Assembly (NCBI GenBank): GCA_964035545.1
Contig: OZ037766.1
Span: 12,947,222-13,011,221 of the forward strand
Length of the DNA stretch: 64,000 nt
Direction: 5' to 3'
From: Bugula neritina
Taxonomy: Eukaryota > Bryozoa > Gymnolaemata > Cheilostomatida > Bugulidae
Position numbers and translations under genes: made by a program. This document shows, in pieces, positions 12,590 through 23,100 of the stretch (positions within the stretch are counted from its first letter, which is position 1; each line of letters opens with the position of its first letter). The notes beneath the pieces were generated by a model. It worked only from the letters and a program-made list of their open reading frames with translations, was not told where the DNA came from and did not search any database.

Positions 12590-15500
12590 TATCTTTACGA
12601 GCTAGCAATTTGATTATAAATAGGTATACGAGAAACATTGTTGTTTTTTTTACTTTATTAGGTAAAGTAATTACACTGATATTTCGGGTACCACTGTACC
12701 CATCTTCAGAGTAGCAATGAATGAAATTCAAAAATTAGTATGTTACGTTAGACGTTATGCATGACACAAAGAATAGAGAGAGGCAGTTATTGTAAATTAT
12801 TGAAACTTAGGGAGATAATCTTATTTTATATATAAAATGGTATATAGTTTACCACTAAAAAAGCTCAATGCAGTGCAGAGCAACGTGAATAAAAGTAATG
12901 AACAATAAAACATTTTATTACTATTAGTTTCATGTGCATTATATATACACAATCTTCAGATAACATTTTATAGTTCATTACTTTTATATATATGTATGTA
13001 CAGATTCAAAATTTGCTGTCTAAAATTAATTAGACTGCTAGCACATTTTCTTCGGAACATCTCAGCTTTAGGAAGGTGTTACATTTGATGGTAGAGATCA
13101 GTTTTCAGGCAGTATGTGTGTACAATTCAAGTGTTGACCTCACATTAGTTGTAACTACTTGATCCGCCCAATAAGCTCATATCATACATTTTCATGTAAA
13201 TACCAAAAGGCAATAAATACTTGACTAAAGTTGCTATTATAAGTTTTATTTACATACGTCCACATTCAAGCAATCATCTATACTGAAGAAGAGGATTTTG
13301 GTTACACCCTCAGACATCCTTAGAAATGGGCGTGTGTAAGTAGTTAGTTGCAGTTGTATAATATTTATATATTATTTATTATTCTTGATAAAAAAGATTA
13401 GCACAGTGTATCAGCATACACACCCAATGTGTTGTATTTATTACTTCTTAGTGGTGTAATACATTTCCCATGCTTCGAATGGATCCAGGATGCCTGACAA
13501 GCTTTTTTAGTTGCAGCAACCTACGGTTGTAGTTTCATTCGATTGACACTGTTCCCATGTATTGAGTGAAAAATCTGTTAGCATAATGGAAGTAGACCTG
13601 CTATGGCAGGCGTGTCCAAACTTTTCAGACCGAGGGCCACTGAAAGGGAATATTTGGGTGGGAAGGGCCACATTGTAAATTATAGTGTGAGTTGGGAGTC
13701 ACAGCATCAGTAATTTTCAAAAAGGCTTTATATTCCAAATTATTATTAATCATTACACTATCGAGCCCAACAGTTGCTAGCTACAGGCTGCATGTGTTGT
13801 AGCATGTGTATGGATAAGACATTTAAAAAATGGTTCCTCACTCTAATTCACACATGTGTGCAAAATAATTTCATTTGTTAACCCTTTGAAGGCCACATAA
13901 ATGTAGGCTGGGGGCTATATCTGGCCCTGGGCCGCCTGTTGGACAGCCCTGTACTATGGGAATGTAGTGATAATTAATATATTTCAGTCAGTTGCAGCAC
14001 TAGTTACCCAACTTGGCCATGAAGTTACAGGGTTTGGGATAATTTAACATCAGTGTGCTATTTTTACCTACTTTCCAATTGTGCTATTATTACCTATTTT
14101 TACCTTAAACCCCTACGAGAAGCTGCTAACTGCTAGTTTGCTCTTGCCAAACATGATAGCGGATGCTATAACATATACCTAGGTCCTAGTGGATATGCTA
14201 GTTCTACATAAGAACATATTTGTTAACACACCTCTGCTTGCATCTACTATAAATGAAGTAGCAATAAATTTGGTTCCCTAAAATTGGGAACAGAAATATT
14301 GTTAGTTTGCTTACCACTGTACAGAAGTCTTCTTGCAACGCTAAATACTCAGTGCTGGAGTCTTGTGAATATTCTTCTATATAGGTAAGGTTTAATATCC
14401 TCATGCTTCCAGTTAGGCTGAGTTGAGATGGCTCTAAAACAGTGTCAACATGCAAGTAGCTTTCAATAGTGTAAGTACTTCAATATTTTTAAACACATGA
14501 TTTGGTGTGTACTCTAAACTTCTCAGAAAATTATAACTTCATTTGCTACTTTTCTCTTTTAGAACCTGCACAGGCTTTTCTTAAATTCTCAATTGCTGTA
14601 ACCACCTCATTAGCAAACAGGCTTAAACTATAGATAGGATATACAAGGGTTGCCACTTAAATATGAAGCAGCTGTAGTATTGTTGTCGAAGTGCTGACCT
14701 AGTATAGTGCTAGGCTGTGGGTTCGATTCCCAGCACGGCCATTAATGTCTTTAAGGAAAGTATTTAGTCATAATTACTTTTGTATCTCGGTAAATAAGTT
14801 TTTAGCCTATTTTACCAAACTCGTTATACTATCTGACTGATTTGCAGATTAAATATATATAGAAATTGCAAAATGAAAATTTAAGAACACCATGTTACTA
14901 ATCCATATTTTACTTTTACTAAATGTTAGCAAGCAAGCATTTTATATGCAGAATAGAAAAATTTAACTTCATCACATGAAGGTCACAAGTGCAAGTTTAG
15001 TATACACTAAAGGCAATGAAGCTCCTCTCTGAATTGAACTTCTCTTACCAAGAGACCTAGCAACAAGAATTCCTACTGTAAGAGACGCAGCGAGTATTAT
15101 TGATATTGTGGTAATAGCACCAATAGCCATGCAGGGTCTTGAGATTCTACGTTTACTGCCCTTCTCTTCATCGCTATATGTCGTATAGAATGTGCTCCAC
15201 GGAAACCTCGATCTATTTACAAAACAGTGGAGATAATTAAAGAAATTTGACTCAATAAAATTTGTTCAAATAAAAGAATGAATTTTTTATTATAGTATAG
15301 ATTGGAATAATAGTATAAAACCTATTTATCCTCAATAAAGAATGTGAGTTTAATACAAGATCTAGAATGTTTGACATAAATGTTAAGTATATTAATATTT
15401 CAAGATTCAAATATAACATAGTTATGTATTTTATGGTCTACTGACTGTACAGACTGTTTGACAGAAAGTTGGTTTTAATAAACAGAAAACTATTGGAAGA

Positions 15501-17913
15501 ATTTGCCGAGTGCTGTATAGTAACGGTGCCTCATTGTATTACTGTGGAACATACGTACATGTTGTAAAGGAGCTAACATGTGTACTTACATCTTTCTATG
15601 CTAGATGTTAAACATTGCATTTCCACCAAAGAACATGGCTTAGGAGAGTAGCACTATTATTTGAACTATATATACACAAAGTTTGCAAACTATCTAATAT
15701 ATATTTATATACTATCTTACTAGCAGTGCCTTACATAGGAAAACCGTAATGTATTGACATACACACCAGGGTTGGGGTAATTGTAATTTGTAATTGTAAT
15801 TGGTTGTTTTAATTACATTTTCGCAAGTAATTAAATGTAATTTGTAATTGATGTATAAAAATGTTATTGTAATTAATTATACATATCAAATGTAATTGAT
15901 TTTTACAATTACTTTATAATTACATGTCAATTACTTCAAACTTTCAAATCTCAAAAATTTCATGCTTTTCCTATTATGCCTAATGTTAAATAACAAGTTT
16001 AGATTAGCTAGGTCAATGTAGTATAGTATCACTATTGAGCACAAAGAAGGTTCTCCACTGCCAAAATTGCCCCAAATGATTTAAGGTAAAAATGACCCAG
16101 GTAAAAATGGCATGATAAAAATGGCACAGGTAAAAATGGCATGATAAAAATGGCACAGGTAAAAATGGCACTGATAATAAGGGCATAAATGGAAGAGTAG
16201 GAAAAAAGGCACACTAATGTTAAATTTTCCCAAACCCCAAAAACCAAACCCTCAACCCATGAAACCCAACCCCAAACTCAAACTCCCATTTCTAAACCTA
16301 AATCCCCACCCAACCACTCCCCAAACCCTAAAATTGAAAATGTGACATTTTTCCTACTTATCCATTTTTACCATTATTGCCGGTGCCATTTTTACCTGTG
16401 CCATTTTTACCGGACACTGCCACAGGTAGTTGAACCCTAGAAGCGATATTGCATAGCTTCTATTTATCCCTTGTGTGAACAAAAGTAATTGTAACTGTAA
16501 TTAATTACATTGCCATGTAATAGACCCCAACCCTGAGTCATACATATATACATGCATATGTAATATAGTCATCTTACGCACACATGTGCACATACACAAT
16601 GCTGTAGAACTGGGTCTAACTTACAGGGTTTTGGCTTGCGGAGTCGTTCTTTGACCCCAGCTGGGAAAGGTAAGAGCAGCAGTGGAGGTCTTGTTACGAC
16701 TGGTGGCTGTAGAGTGCTGAGAGCCTCCATTGTCATGGTAACCATTATAATAGTTTTCTGTTTCTGAAATATTTCTTGTTCTCCACTTTGCCTGATCACT
16801 TTTCTGTGAGTGGCTGTGATGGCAAAAGAAAATATATTCAGTGAAATCAAACTATCTCATTCAGTTTTACTATGAATATATAAAATACACGAAAGGTTCT
16901 TTTAGAATGTGACATATTAAAAACTTCAAATATATTATTTTGATAAACTTAGTAATTCTATATTACTACTTTTACAAAGTGCTTGGAAGCTTAATATAGT
17001 TGATATGAGCAATGTGAAGACAATTAAACATAAATTTTTTCTTGCTTGTTTACAACATAGGAAATAGCAGAGTTTGAATAAAGGAGTAATGTTTAGATCA
17101 CACTTTTTGTCTACTAATTTATAATAATGTGACGTAGACTAACCGTGAAGAAACAGAACTCCCGGCAGACTCAGTGAAGAAGCCATAGTTAGCGAACCCT
17201 CCACTGTGTCTTCGCCTTTGATAACTCTGAGGTAGTCGAAAAACAGCGCCTGGCAAATGGTTTCTGACATAACCCCATTCAGATGTTATTCCTCGAGGAA
17301 AGTATTCCCTCGGATCCAGCCTTACAGCTGGTTTGGTAAACTGAACTTCGCTACTTGTTTCACTATCATAATATTCTACTTCATTCTATAACAGGTAAAC
17401 AATTATTTAATGTAAAATAATTGCCTCCACTGGGAATAGAACCACAGACCCTCAGGCTTGCCAACTAGCGTGCTAACCATTACACCACAGGGGCTACTGG
17501 GGAATCTCAACACTACATTAATTTAATGGAATAAATAATTTTATATTAATTTGCTTTATTGAAACAACTTTTGAACTACTATGGAATTATTACATAGCGC
17601 AATTTAACATTAAATCCTACCATTTGCTATTCATGCTATAGTAGCCTTATGGCATGAATACTTTAAAAGATGAGCAGGTTTTTTCTACTTATGAAATAAT
17701 GGTTCTCTTTATAATAAGTGTAACCCAGTGAATCACAGCAAAATTAATAAAGACGTAAGAAGACTCATCATTCAAAAGTTTTTTGACAATATAATCACCC
17801 TGAAGCTACTAGCCAAATCAGCTGTAAAAGCACTTCGCCAACACAAAGTTCACAAGAATGATTTTTTTGTTGATGAAATTTTTATCAATACTTACTTTTT
17901 CTCTGCGGTTCAT
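1..17913 (-). CDS. Type II membrane mucin with two SEA domains (3' end missing)
   Basis: Minus-strand exons: 17913-17896, 17385-17144, 16813-16625, 15212-15049, 14433-14315, 12443-12373, 11458-11301, 10921-10844, 10583-10412, 7239-7079 and 6797-1. All have GT-AG ends and consistent phase, giving 2723 codons with no stop. Residues 1-177 are a polar Arg/Ser/Tyr-rich cytoplasmic part. About 178-201 form one hydrophobic helix (MAIGAITTISIILAASLTVG). SEA domain 1 spans about 210-320 and SEA domain 2 about 347-457. Both carry G-S-V-I at the usual SEA self-cleavage position (G270/S271 and G406/S407). From about 458 on it is a Thr/Ser/Glu stalk. With no signal peptide and an N-terminal anchor, type II topology is inferred. 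Likely role: a heavily O-glycosylated cell-surface mucin that SEA cleavage could release. The start (ATG AAC CGC) is the least certain part. Reading past the donor at 15049 would give a short form ending just after the membrane helix. Confidence 0.75.
7240..10411 (-). other. 3.2-kb intron of the SEA-mucin gene
   Basis: AT-rich intron between the two halves of SEA domain 2. Its donor follows the exon ending at 10412 and its acceptor precedes 7239. I see no other gene here. One segment, 9114-9184, is related to 14532-14607 in another intron of the same gene. Confidence 0.6.
9114..9184. repeat. Intronic repeat, copy 1 (pair with 14532-14607)
   Basis: About 70 bp are clearly related to 14532-14607. 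Both contain ATAACTTC-TTTGCTAC, then TCTA/TTTAGAAC, then AGGCTTTTCT. Read on the minus strand both give a short open stretch with the common core LRKA and then a stop (EKLRKAFVLD versus ENLRKACAGSKREK). They may be a low-copy mobile fragment or remnants of a duplicated exon. No matching splice phase was found that would put either into the mucin message. Confidence 0.5.
12534..12594. repeat. (TA)n microsatellite
   Basis: Almost pure TA dinucleotides inside the intron between the SEA1 exons 14433-14315 and 12443-12373. Confidence 0.9.
13607..13951. mobile_element. hAT-like MITE (CAGGCGTGTCCAAAC ends)
   Basis: The left end is CAGGCGTGTCCAAACTTTT followed by a GAGGGCCAC block. The right end is GGGCCGCCTGTTGGACAGCCCTG, an imperfect inverted copy. 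The flanking 8-mers are TGCTATGG (13599-13606) and TACTATGG (13952-13959), which match at 7 of 8 positions, as expected for a hAT 8-bp target duplication. It has no coding capacity, so it is a non-autonomous relic in an intron of the SEA-mucin gene. It resembles the widespread animal hAT families whose ends contain GTCCAAACTTTT. Confidence 0.75.
14532..14607. repeat. Intronic repeat, copy 2 (pair with 9114-9184)
   Basis: Partner of 9114-9184, described there. It lies just upstream, in transcript direction, of the first SEA1 exon. Confidence 0.5.
14680..14745 (+). repeat. tRNA-derived SINE fragment
   Basis: Contains a good RNA polymerase III B-box (GGTTCGATTCC) in a T-arm-like TGGG/CCCA stem, and a weaker A-box-like stretch about 30 bp upstream. 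There is no complete cloverleaf, so a functional tRNA is unlikely. Best read as the head of a tRNA-derived SINE in a mucin-gene intron. Confidence 0.5.
15767..16535. mobile_element. hAT-like MITE with CAGGGTTGGGGT ends, copy 1
   Basis: Starts CAGGGTTGGGGTAATTGTAA and ends with an inverted version, GACCCCAACCCTG. Both arms are AT-rich runs of TAATTACAATT. It shares ends and sub-terminal sequence (GGGATAAATAGAAGC and its complement) with the shorter copy at 21562-21963, in opposite orientation. It is longer than that copy because another element (16143-16413) sits inside it. It lies in the intron between mucin exons 16813-16625 and 15212-15049. No clear 8-bp target duplication is seen. Confidence 0.8.
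16143..16413. mobile_element. Foldback element nested in the MITE
   Basis: The left arm carries TAAAAATGGCACAGGTAAAA and the right arm (16384-16411) is its reverse complement. Similarity continues inward as GATAATAAGGGC / GCAATAATGG and GTAGGAAAAA. The left arm is preceded by tandem copies of GGTAAAAATGGCA from about 16085. The centre is C-rich on the plus strand (CCCAAACCCC, CAAACCCTAAAA). No ORF of its own was recognised. Confidence 0.65.
17423..17494 (-). repeat. tRNA-like SINE or tRNA pseudogene
   Basis: On the minus strand it reads GCCCCTG, then a near-perfect A-box arm (TGGTGTAATGGTTAGCAC), then a B-box (GGTTCTATTCC), and ends TGGAGGC. The acceptor ends pair at most positions, but the anticodon arm does not form a stem and the T stem has mismatches. 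It is a tRNA-derived repeat or dead tRNA, not a working gene. Confidence 0.55.
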
Positions 17914-18080
17914 GTTGAAAGACTTAGTTCTTTACCATTGTTGCTGTAAAGTAAGTTTTTCAGTGATGATGTCGCACAGTTTTGCGTGTATCAAACAGCA
18001 TGGCTAATAAACACGATAGCTACTAATACATGTGCATGTGGATGTAGTATTCAGTTTAATAGTTTCTACTCTTTTTACAG

Positions 18081-18559
18081 TCAGCAAACCAAACTGGCAA
18101 TGATTTAGTGCCACGCCTAAACGTAATCAATGAGGGCCAAGAGGTAGTCAAACATTTATTTTATACATACAGCAAACATATAAGGTGTACTGTTTGCATA
18201 GTGAATTGTATAGTCTTTGCTGCGCCATTGTTACCAAAATTTGACTCATAAATTTTGGGAACATGTGGAACAAACAAATTGAGCATTGAAATCAGTTTGT
18301 TTTTATACTACCTTGAAATTTTGCATTTTGTTCCAAAAAGTTAATGCATTTTGAAAAAATAGGTGAAAGATTGCGATGTATTTTTCTTGTTTTTATTTCA
18401 TGAGGTAGTAATGTTATGGAGCCATTTTGAAACACTACTACTCGGCTATTGAACTTTTTTCAGCCAATTAAAACCACAACTGTTGAGAAGAGAAGCAAGT
18501 ACTTGGGTTTTATTGGAGCTCTCTATACCAGCAACTCTCTTCTATACTCAGAAGTATGA
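18081..18559 (+). CDS. Possible plus-strand exon pair, unknown protein
   Basis: 18081-18143 (21 codons) is preceded by CTCTTTTTACAG and followed by GTAGTC. 18464-18559 is preceded by GAACTTTTTTCAG and stays open for 31 codons to TGA. Both are in phase 0 and join in frame. The second begins PIKTTTVEKRSKYLGFIGAL. I do not recognise the protein, and no start exon is clear, although an open stretch lies at 17728-17949. It may be the tail of a small gene or chance. Confidence 0.2.
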
Positions 18560-19127
18560 CAGAGAGTTGCCTGATGACCACTGTGACTTTCAATACGAAG
18601 CAAAATATTCTTTAGAATCAATGCAACTCTGTTCTTATAAAAACATTTCCTAATTTTTATGTTGTACGGCAGCATCACAGTTTCTAATTTATAATAAGGC
18701 AACTGAAAATTCAAACATGTTGTTTCTTAAAATATGTTAAAATACAACAGAGGTGAAACAATCATGATTATTGCATGCTCTATATAAGCTGTCAGGCATA
18801 GAATGATGTTAAGTAACCTAAAAATGAAGTAAGTTTCAACAGAGCAAAGTTGAAGGTTCTTTTTAATAATGTGATTGCTTAAAGAAGAAATATACCTTAT
18901 TGAGGTTCTTATTGCCTTGTGTACATAGTGCATTAGCACCAATGTCAAATGTTTGTATAACTGTTGAGGTATAATTCACTCTTTTGTTGAATACAGAATA
19001 TAAAGCATATTAGGCTATTAGGTTCATATTACAATATCCACCCTCTCACATTGCTATAAACATGCATACATGTCAAAAGTATACAACCCATTAATTGATT
19101 TACATAAATATTGTCCTAGTTTGTTAT

Positions 19128-19130
<3 letters not shown>

Positions 19131-19214
<84 letters not shown>
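19131..19214. repeat. (TA)n microsatellite
   Basis: About 80 bp of nearly pure TA dinucleotides in the spacer downstream of macroH2A. Confidence 0.95.
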
Positions 19215-20090
19215 GTTAATGTTTTTGGCTTTTTTCTTGCTCCATTAAAAAATAGGATTTATTTTTTAGAAATACATGAACTAATATATTATTAATCAGT
19301 AATAGGAAACAACAATTTGCCTCCTCAATCTATAAAACTATGTTTATCATGCTTTTTTTAGTTGTGGTTATTTAGACATATCACATTACTATTTTTTAAA
19401 TAAGAAATTATTACCCTTTTTTGTGGCTTTTTTTCATCGCCCAGTTTGCAATTTAATGTTTACACTTTAAAAATTATTGTGTTCATTTTATAACATTATT
19501 ATAATCTGCATATATAATATATGTTATTAGTATACCGTTTTGCTATATCATGCTAAGACATAGTATTAGCTTTCAGTATTTTTATTCAAAATATCACAGT
19601 AATGCACAGTACAGGATTATTCACAAAACCATTACTCTATTGCTATAATCTAAACTTTAGTCAAATAAATACTATTCATGTACACAATTGCAATTTACAA
19701 CAAATTAACAATAATATGATCATGAACAACTATGTATAAAATTACATAAATCATGTGTGTGGAAAAAATAGTGGTTAGAAATACCTTACAAATAATTATG
19801 TTATATCTAAAATAAAGAAATTCCTATTTTAAAATCTCTCTTTGAACATTGTACAATATTGGCACAAGTTCTTACATAAAAATATGTATAGTATTATCAA
19901 TGATTGAAAATTTCAAGCTGTGAATTGTAACTAATATGTAGTTAAAAAATAGTATTGGTAAAATTAATTAAATAACGTTTGATGTCAGCTACAAAACATA
20001 AATATATATAATCTAAAGGTGATTGAAATAATTGTAAAACATAAATATAAGTTAATCAAAATATAGAACTGTATAAATATTTTATTACGA

Positions 20091-20096
20091 ACAAAT
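20091..20096 (-). terminator. macroH2A polyadenylation signal
   Basis: AATAAA on the minus strand, about 34 bp after the macroH2A stop codon. Confidence 0.5.
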
Positions 20097-20129
20097 TTGA
20101 GGTTTAATGGATGTCAAAACAGGAGTTGG

Positions 20130-23100
20130 TCAATCATAGGAGTGTTCCAATAACTTCTTCAACTCGCTAGTGTAAATGTCAACACTATCTTGATCATAAA
20201 GGACAAAATATACATTCTTTATAGAGCTTGCCATTATGGTCTGAAAATACCGCTCTATAGCCCGGAGGATGGTCTCTGCAGCCAGCTGCTTTGGCCATCC
20301 CGCACTAAAAGAGATTCAAAATAATAACGACTGGTTTGCAAAGTAGCTTTTAAACTTTACTTTTTTAGATGAATGGAATATAAATGGGTACTGCAGATAG
20401 CAAAAAATAACATTAATGCCAATCATACATCATACTTTAAAACCACAACTCCATTTCAGATTTCTTCTTTTCTAATTTGAATTAAAATAGAACACTACAC
20501 CTTAAAACCATAGCTTTTATCCCACTTTTAAAAGGTCAAAGGTTAATTTTAATTTCTTCATCAAAATAAAATTTCAACCTGCAGTAAAGTGATCATGTCA
20601 ACAGTCAACAATGATATCAACAGCATATTAAGAGTTTTCTTAACTACATATATACAGCCTAAGCATGACTTGTACTTCTTTGACAGTATATTGTTGATCA
20701 AATATGATAATTTTAAGAGCACAAAATAGGTTATGCACGCATTTACGCACTTGCAATTGCGGTAACTTTTCCCTAAGCTGACTTACCCCACCAAACTATA
20801 ACCACAAACATACAGTTACATAACACACTCACTTTCCACTGCCAATGGAGGGCAAGGCAATAGACTTGATATGCTCCTTGTCTGCTATTTTGAAGCAATT
20901 CTCCACAGACTTCTGTAGGTCAGTGATGCCGTTAGACTTGCTCCAAGAAGGAGAGTTGCAATGTATAATTTTAGCAGCTTCTATATTGTACATATCAGAC
21001 ATGGACACTGAAATTATAAACAGTACAAATAGGGATTACATTCTGTCTGAATCACATGGCTTAAGCTGACCAAACAGGTAGAACAAGTTTACATGCAGAA
21101 ATTTCAATTCTAAAGCATATGCTAATATCACAGTATGATTCGATATGATTGACAAAAAATATAACCTAAAACTGCTTTAAAAAGAAGCTGGTGCCGAAAT
21201 AAAGTTGTTACCTCCATTGTAAACCTTTAATTGAAGTTGAAAAAAATTATACAGGTAATGCCTAGCAATTCATGGGAATAAAATATGTATGTACTATACA
21301 CTCTAACAAATAAACAGGATATGTACTATATACTCTAGTAATTAAACAGGATATGTACTATATACTCTAGCAATTAAACAAGAAATGTACTATACACGCT
21401 ACCAATTAAACAAGAAATGTATTATACACTCTACCAATTAAACAACCTGTAAGTGCTGAAATGTGAAAAAGATTAGCCTGAGAAGAAAAATTCAAGTTCT
21501 AATGTCGTTTCTTGGTCTTATTCTAGCGCTGGGTAACAGCTAGGCTTACCTACCTGCCTGCCAGGGTTGGGGTCAATTACATATAACTGTAATTAATTAC
21601 AATTACATTTGTTCTCACAAGGGATAAATAGAAGCTATACAATCTCACTTCTAGGGTCCAACTGCCAGGGGCAATTTTGATAGTGGTAAATCTCTTTTGT
21701 TCTCAACATTGACACTATACCAAATTGAATTAATTTGAACTTATGTTATCTAACAGTAGGCATGGCAGGAAAAGTATGAAATTTTAAAATTTGGAGTAAT
21801 TGACATGTAGTTTTTAAAATAATTGAAAAAATCAATTACATTAGATGTGTAATTAATTACAATTACGTTTTTATACACCAATTAAAAATTACATTCAATT
21901 ACTTGAAAAAATGTAATTAATTACAGCAAATTACAATTACAAATTACAATTACCCCAACCCTGCTACCTGCCTACTCACCTACTACCTACCTACTCACCT
22001 ACTACCTACCTATCTATCTACTCACATACCTACCCATCTACCTACCTGCCTACTCACCTACTACCTACCTACCTGCTTACTCACCTACTACCTACCTATT
22101 TATCTAAACACCTACTACATACCTATCTACCTGCCTACTCACCTACTACCTACCTATCTATCTACACACATACCTACCTATCATCTATCTATAAATAGAT
22201 GCTTTCTACTTTAAATTAGATCAGATTAAAAGCTGATCATATGAACTCTACAACTTTAAACCTGCAGCAGGTAAACTTCACATCTACACCAACCTCCACA
22301 TGTAGGAAGGTTGCCCTCAGCTCTGAGACTATCTAAGGCTGTTTGATAGAGCAGACCTCCAGCTCTGGAGAGAACTTGACCCACCTGACCAGAGGTTGAG
22401 TACGTAGCATTGGTAGGATGTACAATAGCTTCACTGTTGATCTGTGAAATGTCTCCCATCACAACAAACAACTAGAAACGTATACAGTTGGGTGTACACA
22501 AACTGTTTTATTATTGTTGGTTGTCTTATGCTTTACCCTTGTTGATCATTACTAACAGCATCTTGTGATACCATAAACAATAGTATGGTATTTGGTAATA
22601 TAGTAATGCATCTGGGTTAAGCGAATAATGAAGATTGTCAATTGATGTTAGATCAATTCACTATTATTGATCATTGCCAATACTATTTGGTGTGTAATAC
22701 TGATATTTGGGGTAAGTAGAACAATAACAGACAAAATTATAATAAAGAAGGGGGATCTAAATGTATTTTGATACTGTTTAAAAACCCACACCTTTTGTTA
22801 CTAAAAATTGCTAGGACTTTAGCTTGACACCAACCTTCTGGCCTAGAAACAGCCTGCCTTCTGAAAGCACAGGCAGTATGGGATGCGGCACAGCTTTGAG
22901 AGTTGAGACTTGAGAAGCTTTCCCACTACTTGTACAACTAGTGCTAGTAGCTGAGGCTCTGCCAGTAGCCTTAGCAGCTGACGGAGACGCTACATGCAGC
23001 TTCTTCCTTGACTTCTTCACAGTTCCAACTACCTTAATAGCGCTACTCTGTAAATACCATAGAAAAAAATGTTGTTCCATAAACTTGCCTACATATTATC

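Larger units (their letters stand above)
17914..20089. other. Spacer between mucin 5' end and macroH2A 3' end
   Basis: Apart from a possible pair of plus-strand exons (18081-18559) and a TA run (19131-19214), I see only AT-rich sequence. Confidence 0.5.

Noticed and set aside
14980-15049. Stop codon soon after the transmembrane helix, suggesting a separate short gene
   Set aside because: A strong GTAAGA donor precedes it and the next exon (14433-14315) continues an SEA domain in phase. Kept only as a possible alternative end.
16230-16330. Telomere-like CCCTAAA/CCCAAAC words
   Set aside because: Irregular, short, and inside a foldback element; not an interstitial telomere array.
17423-17494. 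Functional tRNA gene
   Set aside because: Good A and B boxes, but the anticodon arm does not pair and the T stem has mismatches.
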